64,000 nucleotides of DNA, from NCBI GenBank assembly GCA_030761205.1, contig JAULJL010000027.1, positions 5,399,001-5,463,000 on the forward strand, written 5' to 3'. Source of the DNA: Fremontodendron californicum (Eukaryota; Streptophyta; Magnoliopsida; Malvales; Malvaceae). Numbering within the stretch: the stretch's first letter is position 1; each line of letters begins with the position of its first letter. The notes beneath the pieces are model-generated. The model saw only the letters and a list, made by a program, of their open reading frames with translations. It ran no database searches and was not told the DNA's origin. Of this stretch, positions 37,930-48,800 are shown in pieces. The translations under genes were made by a program, and so were the position numbers.

Positions 37930-38500
37930 TAATAAAAGTATAAATTAACCTGTCTATTAAACAAAAATTAAAAAAAAAAAGTTCAAAGGCCGGGACCCGG
38001 GAAGTAGAACTGTAGAAGAGAACACGCGATTTGATAACGCGTGAAGCAAGTGCAGTTGAAAATTGACGGGGGGCGACTGGCGAGGATATTGAAGAGAGAG
38101 AAAAACTTTGTAAAGAGAGAAAAAGACGTTTGCGGGGCATTACAGATAAATTTTGGTAGGGTGAGCTTAAAATAAATTTTATTATATATAAATATAATAA
38201 AATTATATATAAATATAATAAATTATATAAAATTATTATATTTATATATAATTTTTTTATATATAAATATGATAAATTATATATATACATGATAAATTAT
38301 ATATAAATATGATATATTTATATATAATTTTTTATTATATATAAACATTACATAAATTAAATTATATATATAATAAAATTAAAAAAAAAAACTTATTTTA
38401 AAAAGTTTTTTTATAATATTTCAACGTTTGCAGGCAGCAGCTCTACTTATGACTTCTAAAAGAAGAATTTATTGCAAAAATAATTTATTAATTATTACGC
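37930..38500. other. Spacer with a short G+C-richer patch and TATA-rich palindromes
   Basis: 37980-38155 is G+C-richer than its surroundings (GGCCGGGACCCGGGAAG ... GGGGGGCGACTGGCG) and resembles promoter/leader or decayed gene sequence, but I could not identify it. 38165-38370 is a run of ATATAAATATAATAAAATT words with many local palindromes. The open frame across both on the minus strand is not credible. Confidence 0.4.
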
Positions 38501-38509
38501 GGAACAATA

Positions 38510-39930
38510 AAAAACGATTTTTTTTATCTAAATATAGCTAAATTTTTTTTTTTTTATCAAAATACCGTTTTTTCAGATTAATTTTTAAAATCTGTTTTTC
38601 TTTAAACTAGTTGGGAAATCGCCATGGCCCATGACGATTTCCCAACTGAAATTTTTAATTTTTTTTAAAATATCAGTGGAGAAATCGCCGTGAGCCATGG
38701 CGATTTTCCAACTAAAATTTTCAAATTTTTCCTTTTTTTTCAAGTAAGTTCTTTTTTTTTATTAAAAATTTTAAAAAATAAAGATTTAATAATTTTAATA
38801 TATAAATTTTATCCATGGTGGTAGAAGTGTTCATGGGCCGGGCCGGGCTCATGTATGTTATCAACATCACATTTGCTTGCCCGAGCCACGGTGACAATTT
38901 TTCAACCTTTATTTATTTATTTTTTAATTTTATAAAATTATAAAATTATATAATTTTTGATTTTAAAAAATAAAAATAAAAATAAAAATATAACAATTTA
39001 CCAAAAATTTAAAAATTATATTCGTAATTAGGCCTGCTCATGGGTCGGGCCGCGACCCGAAATTTTTCAATTTTCTTGCCAAGGCCCGGCTCGCGGGCCT
39101 GAATTTAATTATTTTAATATATAAATAGTGATCCGGGCCTGGCCGGACGGGCTGCCCAGCCCATGAGCAGGTCTATCCGTAATGTCAATTGAATTCTTTC
39201 AACTTGTATTCGTAATAAATGGACCTCCGGGAGAAAGGCCAACCAGAGTGTTGTATTATTCCGGGCTTGGACAAGTGTTTTTGTAATTTTATTCAATAAT
39301 AAATTTTAAATAAAAATTATATAATTTTTAATTTAAAAAAATTTAAATAACAAAATTCAAAAAATTATAAAATATATAAAAATATATTTTTAATAGTAAA
39401 ATGGGCTTTCGGGCCGACACGACTCGAAATGGGCTTGGGCAAGGGAAAAAATTTCGGGTCGCGGCCCGGCCCATGAACAAGTCTAATTACGAATATAATT
39501 TTTTAATTTTTGGTAAATTGTTATATTTTTATTTTTTAAAATTAAAAATTATATAATTTTTATTATTTTATGAAATAAAAAAAAAAAAAAATTGAAAAAT
39601 TGCCACCGTAACTTGGACAAACAAATGTGGTGTTGATACCATACATGGGCCCGGCCCGACCCGACCCATGGACACTTTTACTACCATAGGATAAAAATTA
39701 TATATTAAAATTATTAAATCTTTTTTTTAAAATTTTTAAATTATATAATTTTTATTTAAATTTTATTATTTATTAAAAGATAAAAAAAAAAAAAGATCTT
39801 ATAACGGGAAAAAAGGAAAAATTTGAAAATTTTAAATCACCCATGACGATTTTCCAATTGAAAATGAATTTTGAGAATTAATCTGAAAAAAACTGTATTT
39901 TGATAAATATATTTTTTTCTATATTAAAAT
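38510..39930. mobile_element. Nested large foldback element
   Basis: Outer inverted arms: left 38540-38830 (ATCAAAATACCGTTTTTTCAG, AAATCGCC...GATTTCCCAAC, AAAATTTTCAAATTTTTCC, CTACCA near 38815) against right 39665-39915 (inverse order, ending CTGAAAAAAACTGTATTTTGAT). Middle arms: 38820-39030 against 39485-39690 (GTGTTCATGGGCCGGGCCGGG...ATATTCGTAATTA against TAATTACGAATATAA...CCCATGGACAC). The inner segment, 39030-39480, has its own GGGTCGGGCCGCGACCCG ends. The left arm contains a local perfect-looking hairpin, AGTTGGGAAATCG / CGATTTCCCAACT, near 38609-38647. I infer at least two rounds of insertion; superfamily is unknown. Confidence 0.65.
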
Positions 39931-40023
39931 AAAAAGACAAAAAAAAAAAAACTCAACAAAATATTCAATAAAATAATGAAGACAAAAATTAAATAAAAAA
40001 AACTTTTATTTTGAAGTAGCAGA

Positions 40024-40054
40024 ATGATGATGGTGGTGGTGGTGGTGGTGGTGG
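40024..40054. repeat. (GGT)n microsatellite upstream of NF-YA
   Basis: GATGATGGTGGTGGTGGTGGTGG, about ten units, in the probable promoter region of the next gene. Confidence 0.8.
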
Positions 40055-40059
40055 AGAGG

Positions 40060-41610
40060 TAACGGTGGTGAGCTGAAAAGACAAATCTTTTCAAAATGAG
40101 TTTTTCAGAAGTTATGTAACAAACAGAAGTTTCTTTTCTTAGAAGAACGAAACCCACTTGTGCTATTTCTCTTCCACTTCATCAAATCCTAAAGGCATTT
40201 CTTTTCTTCCTTTCCCTTTCTCTGTTTTTCTTGTTTTTTATTCTTCTGGGGCTCTTTACTTTTTTTGTTTTTCTAATGCTTCTTATCTATATATGTATCT
40301 TTCTGCACAGATTATATGCTAAAGAAAGTTTTTGTTGTGCCTATAAGGTTATAGGCTTTGAATATGCTTGGATTTGGAGCCTGGGATGGTGGGTTGGAAT
40401 TTGCATGTTTAGCTGATTAATGGGTTTTCTTTTTTGTTTTGCTTCAACTTTCAGCTCTCTCTTTGGATTTTTTGTTGTGGGATTTGCATGCATGGAAAGA
40501 GTTTTGAGTTTGAGATTCTGTAGAATTTATTTGAGCAAGAATCCATTCAACTTTCTCTGCCTTTTTGTTCTTTTTTCTCCTATTAGAACATCCTTGTTTT
40601 AAATCTTTTTCTTGGGGTAAATGGTTGGTATTATTTGGTGTTCTTGTATCAAACAATTCGATGTTAGGCACCTGCAATTTTTTCCCCCTTATTTACTGGT
40701 TTTCAATAGTCTCCTCATCCTTCTTCCACCACTCTCCAGCATAACCGAGAAGAAATGCTTATGATTTAAAGTTGCTGCATTGTGATAAGTGAAAATGGAA
40801 TGTTTTCTTTCATCATTTTTATCATAATTTTCATATAATAGTTTCCATGCTGAGTGAGGCATTATCACCTATAAAGTCAAAACAAAATTCGTTCTAAATT
40901 TGTAGTCTAATTAATCAATTTGATGGCATGAGTAAATGTAACTTCAGATGATGAACTGCAATGGGGTGTGTGGAACTCATACAATTTTCTATTTGTTGAT
41001 ATAATAATTCTTTCCTTGGAAGTAAGTTTCTCTTGTATATTTTTTTTTATGGCTCTGTGAATGTGCAGGAGAGTCCTAGTGAGCCTTCTTTTCCATCACT
41101 TCATATTTATATAATTATATTTAAAGGATTTTGCTAACAAGTGCTCTGAGGTTACTATATATAGTAATATCTTCATCCTATGCATTGGAAATGATGAATA
41201 AAGTTGTTAACTTTTGCATTTAATATAATGTTATTACTATAAATAGGATATTAACTAATCTTAAAAGAGTGCCTTAAGGGCACTTGTTAGCAAAACCCAT
41301 ATTTAAATTTGGCAGTGAACCATGGTTGCTTTTAAGGTGAAATTACTTTCTATATTTGTTCCTCCTTATCTGTTGAAGTCTTAAGTCAGTTTAATAAATT
41401 TTCCAATACCTGGTGAAAGAAGCATTGTGATCATTTATTTCTATCTTTTCTAATTTAAGTATCTAGCACTGTGATGATGTGTGGTTTGATGCAAGGTCAC
41501 TGAAGTATGAGCAGGCTAACAAATAGCAGCAAAGATGTCCTCTTAACATTTTTAAAGATCCTTTTGGGCTTCCTCATAAGTCGAGACATTTTGAACAGTA
41601 GTTTACCACA
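40060..41610 (+). promoter_or_regulatory. NF-YA 5' leader region with an overlapping uORF
   Basis: The leader probably starts near 40150-40260 and contains one or more introns that I cannot place exactly. An upstream ATG at 41507 opens a 77-codon frame running to 41740, which overlaps the main ATG at 41611 in another frame. If it is in the mRNA it should reduce main-frame translation. Upstream ORFs are known in other NF-YA mRNAs (for example Medicago HAP2-1), so this is plausible but inferred. A family A MITE lies at 41126-41298. Confidence 0.45.
41126..41298. mobile_element. MITE, family A copy 6 (best preserved)
   Basis: A 173-bp element with inverted ends GGATTTTGCTAACAAGTGC and GGCACTTGTTAGCAAAACCC, flanked by a perfect 9-bp direct repeat ATATTTAAA (41117-41125 and 41299-41307). 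It lies in the leader region of the NF-YA gene. A 9-bp duplication fits Mutator-like transposition. Confidence 0.85.
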
Positions 41611-44153
41611 ATGCAAAACTTGCTTAAAAAGGATTCTGCCGTCAGTTCTCATTCTACGTGCACATATGTTGTCGGCTGCTCATCTTGGGGCAACTCAACT
41701 GAATCTCATGTCCAGCAATCAACCATGTCTGAAAGTTTAAGCCTGAAGATGGGAGTTCTGCGACAACACTTTCATAACACCAAGCAGCTAAGTTTTCAAT
41801 TTCAAGATCAGGACTCATCATCAACTCAATCAACTGGTCAATCTTATCCTGAAGTGGCTAATGCTGGAGACAGCAATCTTTATGGGCAAAGTTTAATTCC
41901 AGCATCATCAGGTCTTTATATTTGCGAAGTATTCCTCATTGTGATGTACCCTAAGTGTGGGTGTGGAATAATGATTCAATCTGTGTGATTTTTTCCTTCA
42001 TATATATTTTGGATTCTTTTTCTTAGCAAGTGTCTTAGATTTTATTTGTTACCAGGAACATCTTATGCTTTTAACTCGTATGCATGTTCTGATGGGCCTA
42101 CTTATCTTATATTCTAACTAAATTGCTTAAAATAGAATAACAGAGTTGCAAATCTATATGCTAAAGGGACTGTTAGGTTTCACCTTGCTGCCTGGCTGTA
42201 GATATTTAAATATTGCTACAGCTGTGACAGAGCTTCCCTTAACAAAATATTACTAGTTCATATGTTAAATTAATGGGATTTTTTCTTTCTCTTGTCACCT
42301 GACCGAGGGTAAATCTAATTAGCTGTTCATACACCTGCTCAAAGGAAATGAAACGCATGGGAAGCTTGTTGGAGGTCATGCTAAATTAGCCTCCTCAATG
42401 GGAACTCAGGAATATGTCTTCCCTCCTCCACAAGTTGACTATAGCAAATCAATTATAAGTTATTACTTATGTGGTTTGGCTGCTATGTAGATGCATCATA
42501 GTCTTATATATCATTTTTTTACTGCAGGCTCATATTCCACTCCATTATGCTGAACCGTATTTTGGCGGTGTGGTAGCTGCTGCTTGTGCACCGCAAGCTA
42601 TGGTAAGAATTTTTTTGTGTTTATTTGGTTCCTATGCAGCATTGATGTCTGTTTGATGGCAGGCACTTGAGTCTGTCATATTATCAGTTCATAGAAAAGG
42701 GGATGGTTGCTTTTAAAATAGAGTTCGTTTTTGATGCACTGTTAGTGTATAGACTCCATACACTGACAGTGAATCCTATACTGACACCTCATAAAAAACT
42801 AACCACTAACCCTAACCACTAACCACTAACTCCTAACTCTAACCACTAACCCCTAACCCCTACAACCTAACTTTAACACGTGGCATCATAGGATGCACTG
42901 ACAGTGTCCTATACACTGTCAGTGCATCAAATATTAATCTTTTAAAATATTGTTTAACACCATAAGTGATTTCTTTAGGAGTCAATTATACCTTTCGTTC
43001 TGATTATCCTAAATGTAGTATTCTCTTCAAGGAATCTCGTAAAGAAAGGTAGTTGAAGGAATCTTGACTTTTGAAGCCAGATTAAAGGATCTAGTCCTTT
43101 AATTACTATAAATGCAACCTTGATGCTGTAGAATTAAATTTGACGGCACAAGTCAGAGGATAAGTTGTTGGTTTTGATAAAATTTAGATGCTATAGACCA
43201 CTATTTTAATCCATTAGCACCTTCCTGGCATCATGCGTTTTATTTATTTTATTATTGTCAAGTGTCAACTGTCTTTAAGTAGCAAAAAAAAAAAACTCAA
43301 GAGGTTACTAGATATCTTATTTTATTTATTTTTTATGATTTCAGCCTTGTTTATTCTGCACTGAAGTGGTTTTTGGTATAGATTCTGATTTTTGTGTTGC
43401 TAAATCATATGCCCTGAAAATCTATTTAAGCCACACCCCTTGTTATGTATGACCAAACAAAAATGTGTCTTCTTTGTTATCCATTTGTGAGATATTTGTC
43501 ATTGCATTGCCAGCAGATTCATCATCCTCTTATGATGGCTATGCTTCCTGCTCGAGTTGCACTGCCTCTGGAGCTGTCAGAAGATGAACCTATCTATGTT
43601 AATGCAAAGCAATATCGGGCTATTCTCAGGCGAAGACAGTATCGTGCGAAGCTTGAGGCTCAGAACAAACTCATCAAAGTTCGAAAGGTATGTCTCTTCA
43701 AGTTTTTCCTTGCTGCACGTGAACTGCAACTTCGCGTATGATGGTAGCCTGGTTATATGGCTTACTATGATATTACCTGAGAAGTTCTTTTATAAATGTT
43801 TGCAGCCATATCTGCATGAGTCTCGACATCTTCACGCTTTAAAAAGAGCTAGAGGAAATGGTGGGCGATTTCTCAACGCGAAGAAACTCCAAGAATCCAA
43901 GTGTATTCCTACAAGCCATGGACTGGACATGTACATCGCGAAATCAGAAGTTCATCAGCTGGAAAATTACAAAGATGCTGCTTCCACTACCTCTTGCTCT
44001 GATGTCACAAGTGCCTTCAACAGTGATAAAATATTCCAGCAGCAAGATTTCAGGTTCTCTGGCTATCCTTCTCACATTGATGGAGCCATGCCAGGTCATA
44101 CTGGCTATATGCATGGTGGTGGGAACCTCCATCGTCTTTCTGGTCTCTGCTGA
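41611..44153 (+). CDS. NF-YA: Nuclear transcription factor Y subunit A (NF-YA3/NF-YA10-like)
   Basis: Five coding exons: 41611-41911, 42345-42454, 42528-42602, 43517-43687 and 43806-44153, giving 334 residues. NF-YA joins NF-YB/NF-YC and reads the CCAAT box in the nucleus. The core is at about residues 187-243: helix A1 (YVNAKQYRAILRRRQYRAKLE) contacts NF-YB/YC, and the A2 segment (PYLHESRHLHALKRARG, then GGRF) contacts DNA. The N-terminal half has the SSSTQSTGQSYPEVA motif seen in the NF-YA3/8 group. Four of the five exon joins are clean. The exon 2 donor is ATT|ATAAGT, where a canonical GTAAGT is expected; it is needed to give the conserved join SKSI|AHIPLHYAEPYFGG. Without it, read-through meets a TAG at about 42488. 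A miR169 site lies in the 3' UTR. Family identification is firm; intact splicing is uncertain. Confidence 0.85.
42455..42527 (+). other. NF-YA intron with non-canonical 5' splice site
   Basis: The intron would be 73 bases, ATAAGT ... TTTTTTTACTGCAG. Only the first base departs from the consensus GTAAGT. An alternative canonical GT (CCACAA|GTTGAC, 42434) is in phase and would drop seven residues, VDYSKSI. Confidence 0.5.
42721..42939. mobile_element. MITE, family B copy 4 (telomere-like core), in NF-YA intron
   Basis: A 219-bp element. The left end contains TTTGATGCACTGTTAGTGTATAG and the right end, in inverse, TTTGATGCACTGACAGTGTATAG. It is flanked by TTTTAAAATA on both sides (42711-42720 and 42940-42949), a 9-10-bp target duplication. 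The core at about 42793-42870 is a run of CCCTAA-like units (ACTAACCACTAACCCTAACC and ACTAACCCCTAACCCCTAC). It lies in the intron between NF-YA coding exons 3 and 4. Confidence 0.85.
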
Positions 44154-44231
44154 TAGACGAGTTAACAAATTCTCATCCGAGCAGTGTCCCGTATTTGGTG
44201 CTTCAATGAAAAAAGCGGCTGCTTTGTTCAC

Positions 44232-44252
44232 ATGGGAAGTCATCCTTGGCTC
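44232..44252 (+). promoter_or_regulatory. miR169 target site in NF-YA 3' UTR
   Basis: The site GGGAAGTCATCCTTGGCTC lies 79 bases after the stop codon. It matches the complement of canonical miR169 at 17 of 21 positions, including the unbroken AAGTCATCCTTGGCT core. miR169 sites in this position are a conserved feature of angiosperm NF-YA mRNAs, so cleavage control is expected. The four mismatches fall at the ends and one inner position. Confidence 0.9.
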
Positions 44253-44279
44253 TGTAATTAGTTAGCTGTTTAGTTTTAC

Positions 44280-45730
44280 TTCTCCTGTCATGACAGACTG
44301 TTTCAAAACCATGGACATGGAATTATTTCTTGCCGGAACTTGTAACTTGCTGACTCTTTACTGTGTTATCTTTTCGTTCTAAGAGTTTTGGTGATTGGTG
44401 ACATTATTTAACATAAGATAAATACATGGCTTGGCAATACCAACTCTGCAATATGCTTATGAAATGAATAGCTGAAACTGGCATGATCAGTTGAATAGTT
44501 TCTATCATGGGGCATGGGACTTGAATTTCTAGTCAGTAGCACAGTTGATTAATGTCGGCTGGCAAGGTGAATAGGAGAAGAAAGGCATGTATGTAATTGA
44601 CACATCTTCATTTTATTTTGTTGTAAAATGTAAAGGAATAAGGAATTTCAAGCAAAGGAAGGAAGCTTCTGGGAAATGCTTCCTGTTTCTTTAAGCTGAT
44701 GCAGATGTGGGTTGTTTGATGTTCCAGCAAGCAAGCAAGCAAGAGAAATTATCTTCATGATAGCTGAAAACTGAAAGCAGCAGCAATGATTGTTTTGATT
44801 TGTTCAAGTTGTGTGTTTGAATATTATTTGTTATATATATATATATATTCGCTATCTATTTATACACTGAGTATTTAGTTTAATGATATAAAATTATATA
44901 TATTTTTTGTAAGGTTTTTAAATTAAAATAAATACTATTATAATATTTATAAATTATTTTTATGGAAAATAGTTGAAATTTTTTGGTACTAGTAACAACC
45001 TTCGTTACTTGATTATCCAGAACCTTCGTTACTTGGTTATCCGTGGTTATTCGGATTTAAAAATGAGTGTCAGATATAAATATATTTTAATATGTACGAC
45101 GATATGGGTATGTTTAATTATTTTATTTTATTTTATTTTATATATTTGAAGATTATATTTTTATTTATATTCGAATATATTTTAAATGCAAATATCAAAT
45201 ATTGATATTTTAAAAAAAAATCGAATAACATAAATAATAACTAACAAATTTGTAATTGAATTTTAAAAAAATCTCTAAATTATGAGTCAAGAACAGGGAT
45301 TATTATCTGATACACTGTCAGTGAATTATTTAAATTTCAAAAAAAAATTAACAGAGTGACATATAATAATAGGATATAATAAAAAAATAATTAAAAAAAA
45401 TAAAAATGTAATAATCTCTTAGAGTTCAAAAATTTAGACTGTCAATGTAAAAAAAAAAATCCAAAAACAGAACACAAGAAACCAGATGATGACGTGTCGT
45501 TCTCTAACCTCCAGGTCACCACCACTCACCTCTTTCTCGTTTTGGATAATCGGACTCAACACATTTCTCTCAAATATAGTTAACCCGACCAACAAACCCA
45601 GATTCAAATCCGCTCTAACTTGAAACAAACCTACCCATTAAGTCCATCATCAAATCCAAAAATTACCATTTTATCCTCCTGACCTCCGCTCGGCAGCCAG
45701 CAACGTCAAAACAAAACATTAATGATATAA
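44280..45730. other. Spacer between NF-YA and Alfin-like genes; decayed MITEs
   Basis: The first part is NF-YA 3' UTR. About 45000-45235 holds a decayed element resembling family C (CTTCGTTACTTGGTTATCC ... AAAAAAAATCGAATAACAT). About 45285-45450 resembles a partial family B copy (CTGATACACTGTCAGTGAAT ... TTTAGACTGTCAATG). A (TA)n tract lies at 44833-44849. No gene is seen. Confidence 0.45.
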
Positions 45731-45737
45731 TCCTACA

Positions 45738-45745
45738 TATATAAA
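45738..45745 (+). promoter_or_regulatory. TATA box of the Alfin-like gene
   Basis: TATATAAA lies 96 bases before the ATG at 45841. That spacing allows a start site near 45770 and a leader of about 70 bases. Confidence 0.5.
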
Positions 45746-45840
45746 ATAAATAGAAATAGAAAAAAATTGTGACTCATTTTGACCCATAGCAAAAAGAAGA
45801 AAGATTTTTTTGTTTTGTTTGCGAACAGAGAAAGAGAGCA

Positions 45841-48800
45841 ATGGAAGGAGGAGCAGCTCAGTACAATCCTCGCACAGTGGAAGAGGTATTTAGGGATTTC
45901 AAAGGACGAAGAGCTGGCATGATCAAAGCTCTCACCACAGGTTTCTGTTTGTTTCCCCCCGAAAACTCAAAATAGAAACTGAAAGCTACTGTCTTTTTTT
46001 TTTAAAGCTCGGTTTGAATTTTTGAATTTTTTAAGCAGATTGTGAAATAACAAGTAAATGTTATTTTGGGTTTCACACTTTTTTTTTTTTTTGAAGTTTC
46101 CTTAAAAATGCGGTTATGTTGGTTTCTCTTTTATTCTTTTAATGTTTCCCCTTTTTTTCTGTTTGGTTGGCGAGAAATTGTAAAGAAAGGAGATAATTTT
46201 CTCCAATTTCGGTTGTTTTTATTTTTGAAGTTTGATTTTTTTATTTTTCGTTCTTTAATCTCTATTTATTTTAAGAAATTTTTTCCTATTATTGACTTGC
46301 TTGTTTTTTGATATTTGATAAGTTTTAGGAATGTAAATAGAAAGGAAAAGTAAGCTTATAATTGTATATCTTACTGTTTTTGTTTTGAGATTTTTTTAAT
46401 AAAATATATTACTTTTAAAAAGAAATTCAAATTTATTACAATGCTTTACACTTTTAGTTTGGTTGACCTTAATGTGATTATTGAGAAAGTATGGAATGAA
46501 AGAAAATGATTACTGCAAATGTAACCCAAATTTGTTGAACTTTTATCAGAATTTAGTTTGCATTTTATTGGGTTTTCAATATTATGTTTTGCTCCAACTG
46601 GCTTAATGATTACTGAGAAAATGTAAAAGGGGAAAAATGTAAAATGCATTGTCATTTTAAATTTAATGTTTAGCATGCATTATTATTAAATAATAAGAAA
46701 ACGTATGCATTTGACTTTAAAATTGGTATTTTCTCCTGCGCATTGTCACTTTAATCAGCTTTCACGTGGTTGCTGAAAAAATTTAGCAGAAAAGAATGTA
46801 AAGTTATGTGTGAATTTAGTGTTTCTTGCTTTGGTTGTGTTAATGAACATTCATAGAATTCTAATTTTCTTTTTTTGGGTAATTAAACTGATGGATTTGT
46901 CTTCTATAGCTAATATGAAGAGAAAAGTATTTGAAGTTATGTTGTTTATAATAACGTTTTTTTTTTTTTATATTTATTTGTTCGCTTAAAGGGTTTGGTT
47001 TCTGTTGTGTTGTAGATGTTGAAGAATTTTATCAGCAGTGTGATCCCGGTAAGGCTTGCTTCTTTTCGTTTGTTTCATTTTGATGATAATTTATTAGACA
47101 CTTGTAAATTATTTTGTTTTACTTTCTGGCTGTAATGTGTATAGATTTGGTTTCAATTTTTTCATAATGTCTAATTTTGTGTGCTGTTGTGAGTGTTGGA
47201 TGATGGTCTGTAATTCCCTTTTAAAGGAAAATCAAAAGGAAATGTGGCATGTCTCATTCTCAAGCTGTCAACTCCCCATTGATGCTTTTCATTGTTATTG
47301 ATGGTTGTCTCAATGTGGTTCTAGGATTGACAGGACCTGCTGATAGTGGTCTTTAAAGCTTTGTAGTTTTTACCTTTGTTTTATGATACATGGAGTGCAT
47401 AGTGTGGTGCTGATATACTTGCTTTGAGCACCAGACTCTTAAGGATTTGACCACAAAGTTTATACTGCTTTATTGGATTTCATCTTGAGTCTCCTCTCTG
47501 TACTTTGTCGTTTTGTTCACTTTAGATATCCAAATCTTAATTATAACCTAGTATAGTTTATGTTGTTCTTTATCAATTATTATGATTGATTTTAAAAGAT
47601 CCATAAACTTCGAAAGGGTGATTTGGTGATTGTTTATTTTTGCTTGGCAGATATTCTCTTTCTACCTTTTATGGCTGTGTATTACTGGAATAAAGCCCGA
47701 TGACTAAATAAGGAATTCTCTCAATTAATTTACTTTAGCAGTCCTTACCCTTTTTATGCAGTTTGTATTTATGGTTGCTGCTTTTCGCCTTCTCTCACAC
47801 TCTGCTCTCTCCTTCTCTCTTCCCTTTTCTCCTCCAAAAGGAAAAAAAAAAAGGAAAGAAAAAAAGTCTCTTCCCCCTATATTGCTGTTTGCTTTTGTTA
47901 GTTCTGAATGTGCTCAACTGTTTTTGTGTCTGCTCCTTAATATTCAAGGCTGATTCTTGGAGAGTCATCTCTTGTGCATGTGTAGGAATTAATCTTTCCT
48001 AATATTCTCCGAGTTTTTCACTTCATTTTACCTTTGCTATTGGAGCAATGTTTTTGTCCATACTTGCATATGCATTTATTATTTATTATGATATACTTGC
48101 AGCCTTTTTGTTTTATTTCTCTGTGTATTTATGGAAAGGGTGGTTATTATTATAATTTTAAGTGGAGATAGTAAAGCTAGTTGTGCTTGATTGTGTTGTC
48201 GATCGTAGATTGTACTGGACATAGAGGTCGGTCCTTATTTCTTAATCAATCAAAGGTGGTTTTTTTGGGCAACTTCTTTGCTACAGATCAACCTCCTAGT
48301 TTGAAGGCCTTTGCTATTTTTGTTTTATTGATTTGTTTATGTTTGATAGCTAGGTTTGTAATCTTATTTATTATCTAGTTGCTAGTGTTTGCGAGGTTGT
48401 TGATTCGCATCCATGTACCCTTCATGAGCTATGTTCTTTTATTTGCAGAAAAAGAGAATCTGTCCTTGTATGGCTTCCCAAGTGAACAATGGGAAGTCAA
48501 TTTACCTGCTGAAGAGGTCCCTCCGGAACTACCAGAGCCTGCCTTGGGCATTAACTTTGCAAGGGATGGCATGCAAGAAAAGGACTGGTTATCTTTAGTT
48601 GCTGTCCACAGTGATGCATGGCTACTTTCTGTTGCCTTCTATTTTGGTGCAAGATTTGGATTTGATAAAGCTGACAGGTATATAACTGATGCAAAATTTT
48701 ACTCTTCAGCATGTTCTTAGTTGAAGCTAAAGCAAGTTAGAGATGGCCTTTGTTTATTTGTTTGTCTTTTTTTTTTTTTTAGTTTCAGTTGAAAATTTGG

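Noticed and set aside
37925..38290. 121-codon minus-strand frame
   Set aside because: Half of it is TATA-rich palindromic DNA and the rest has no identifiable motif.
43944..44243. Minus-strand frame opposite the last NF-YA exon
   Set aside because: Shadow of the NF-YA coding exon and its 3' UTR.
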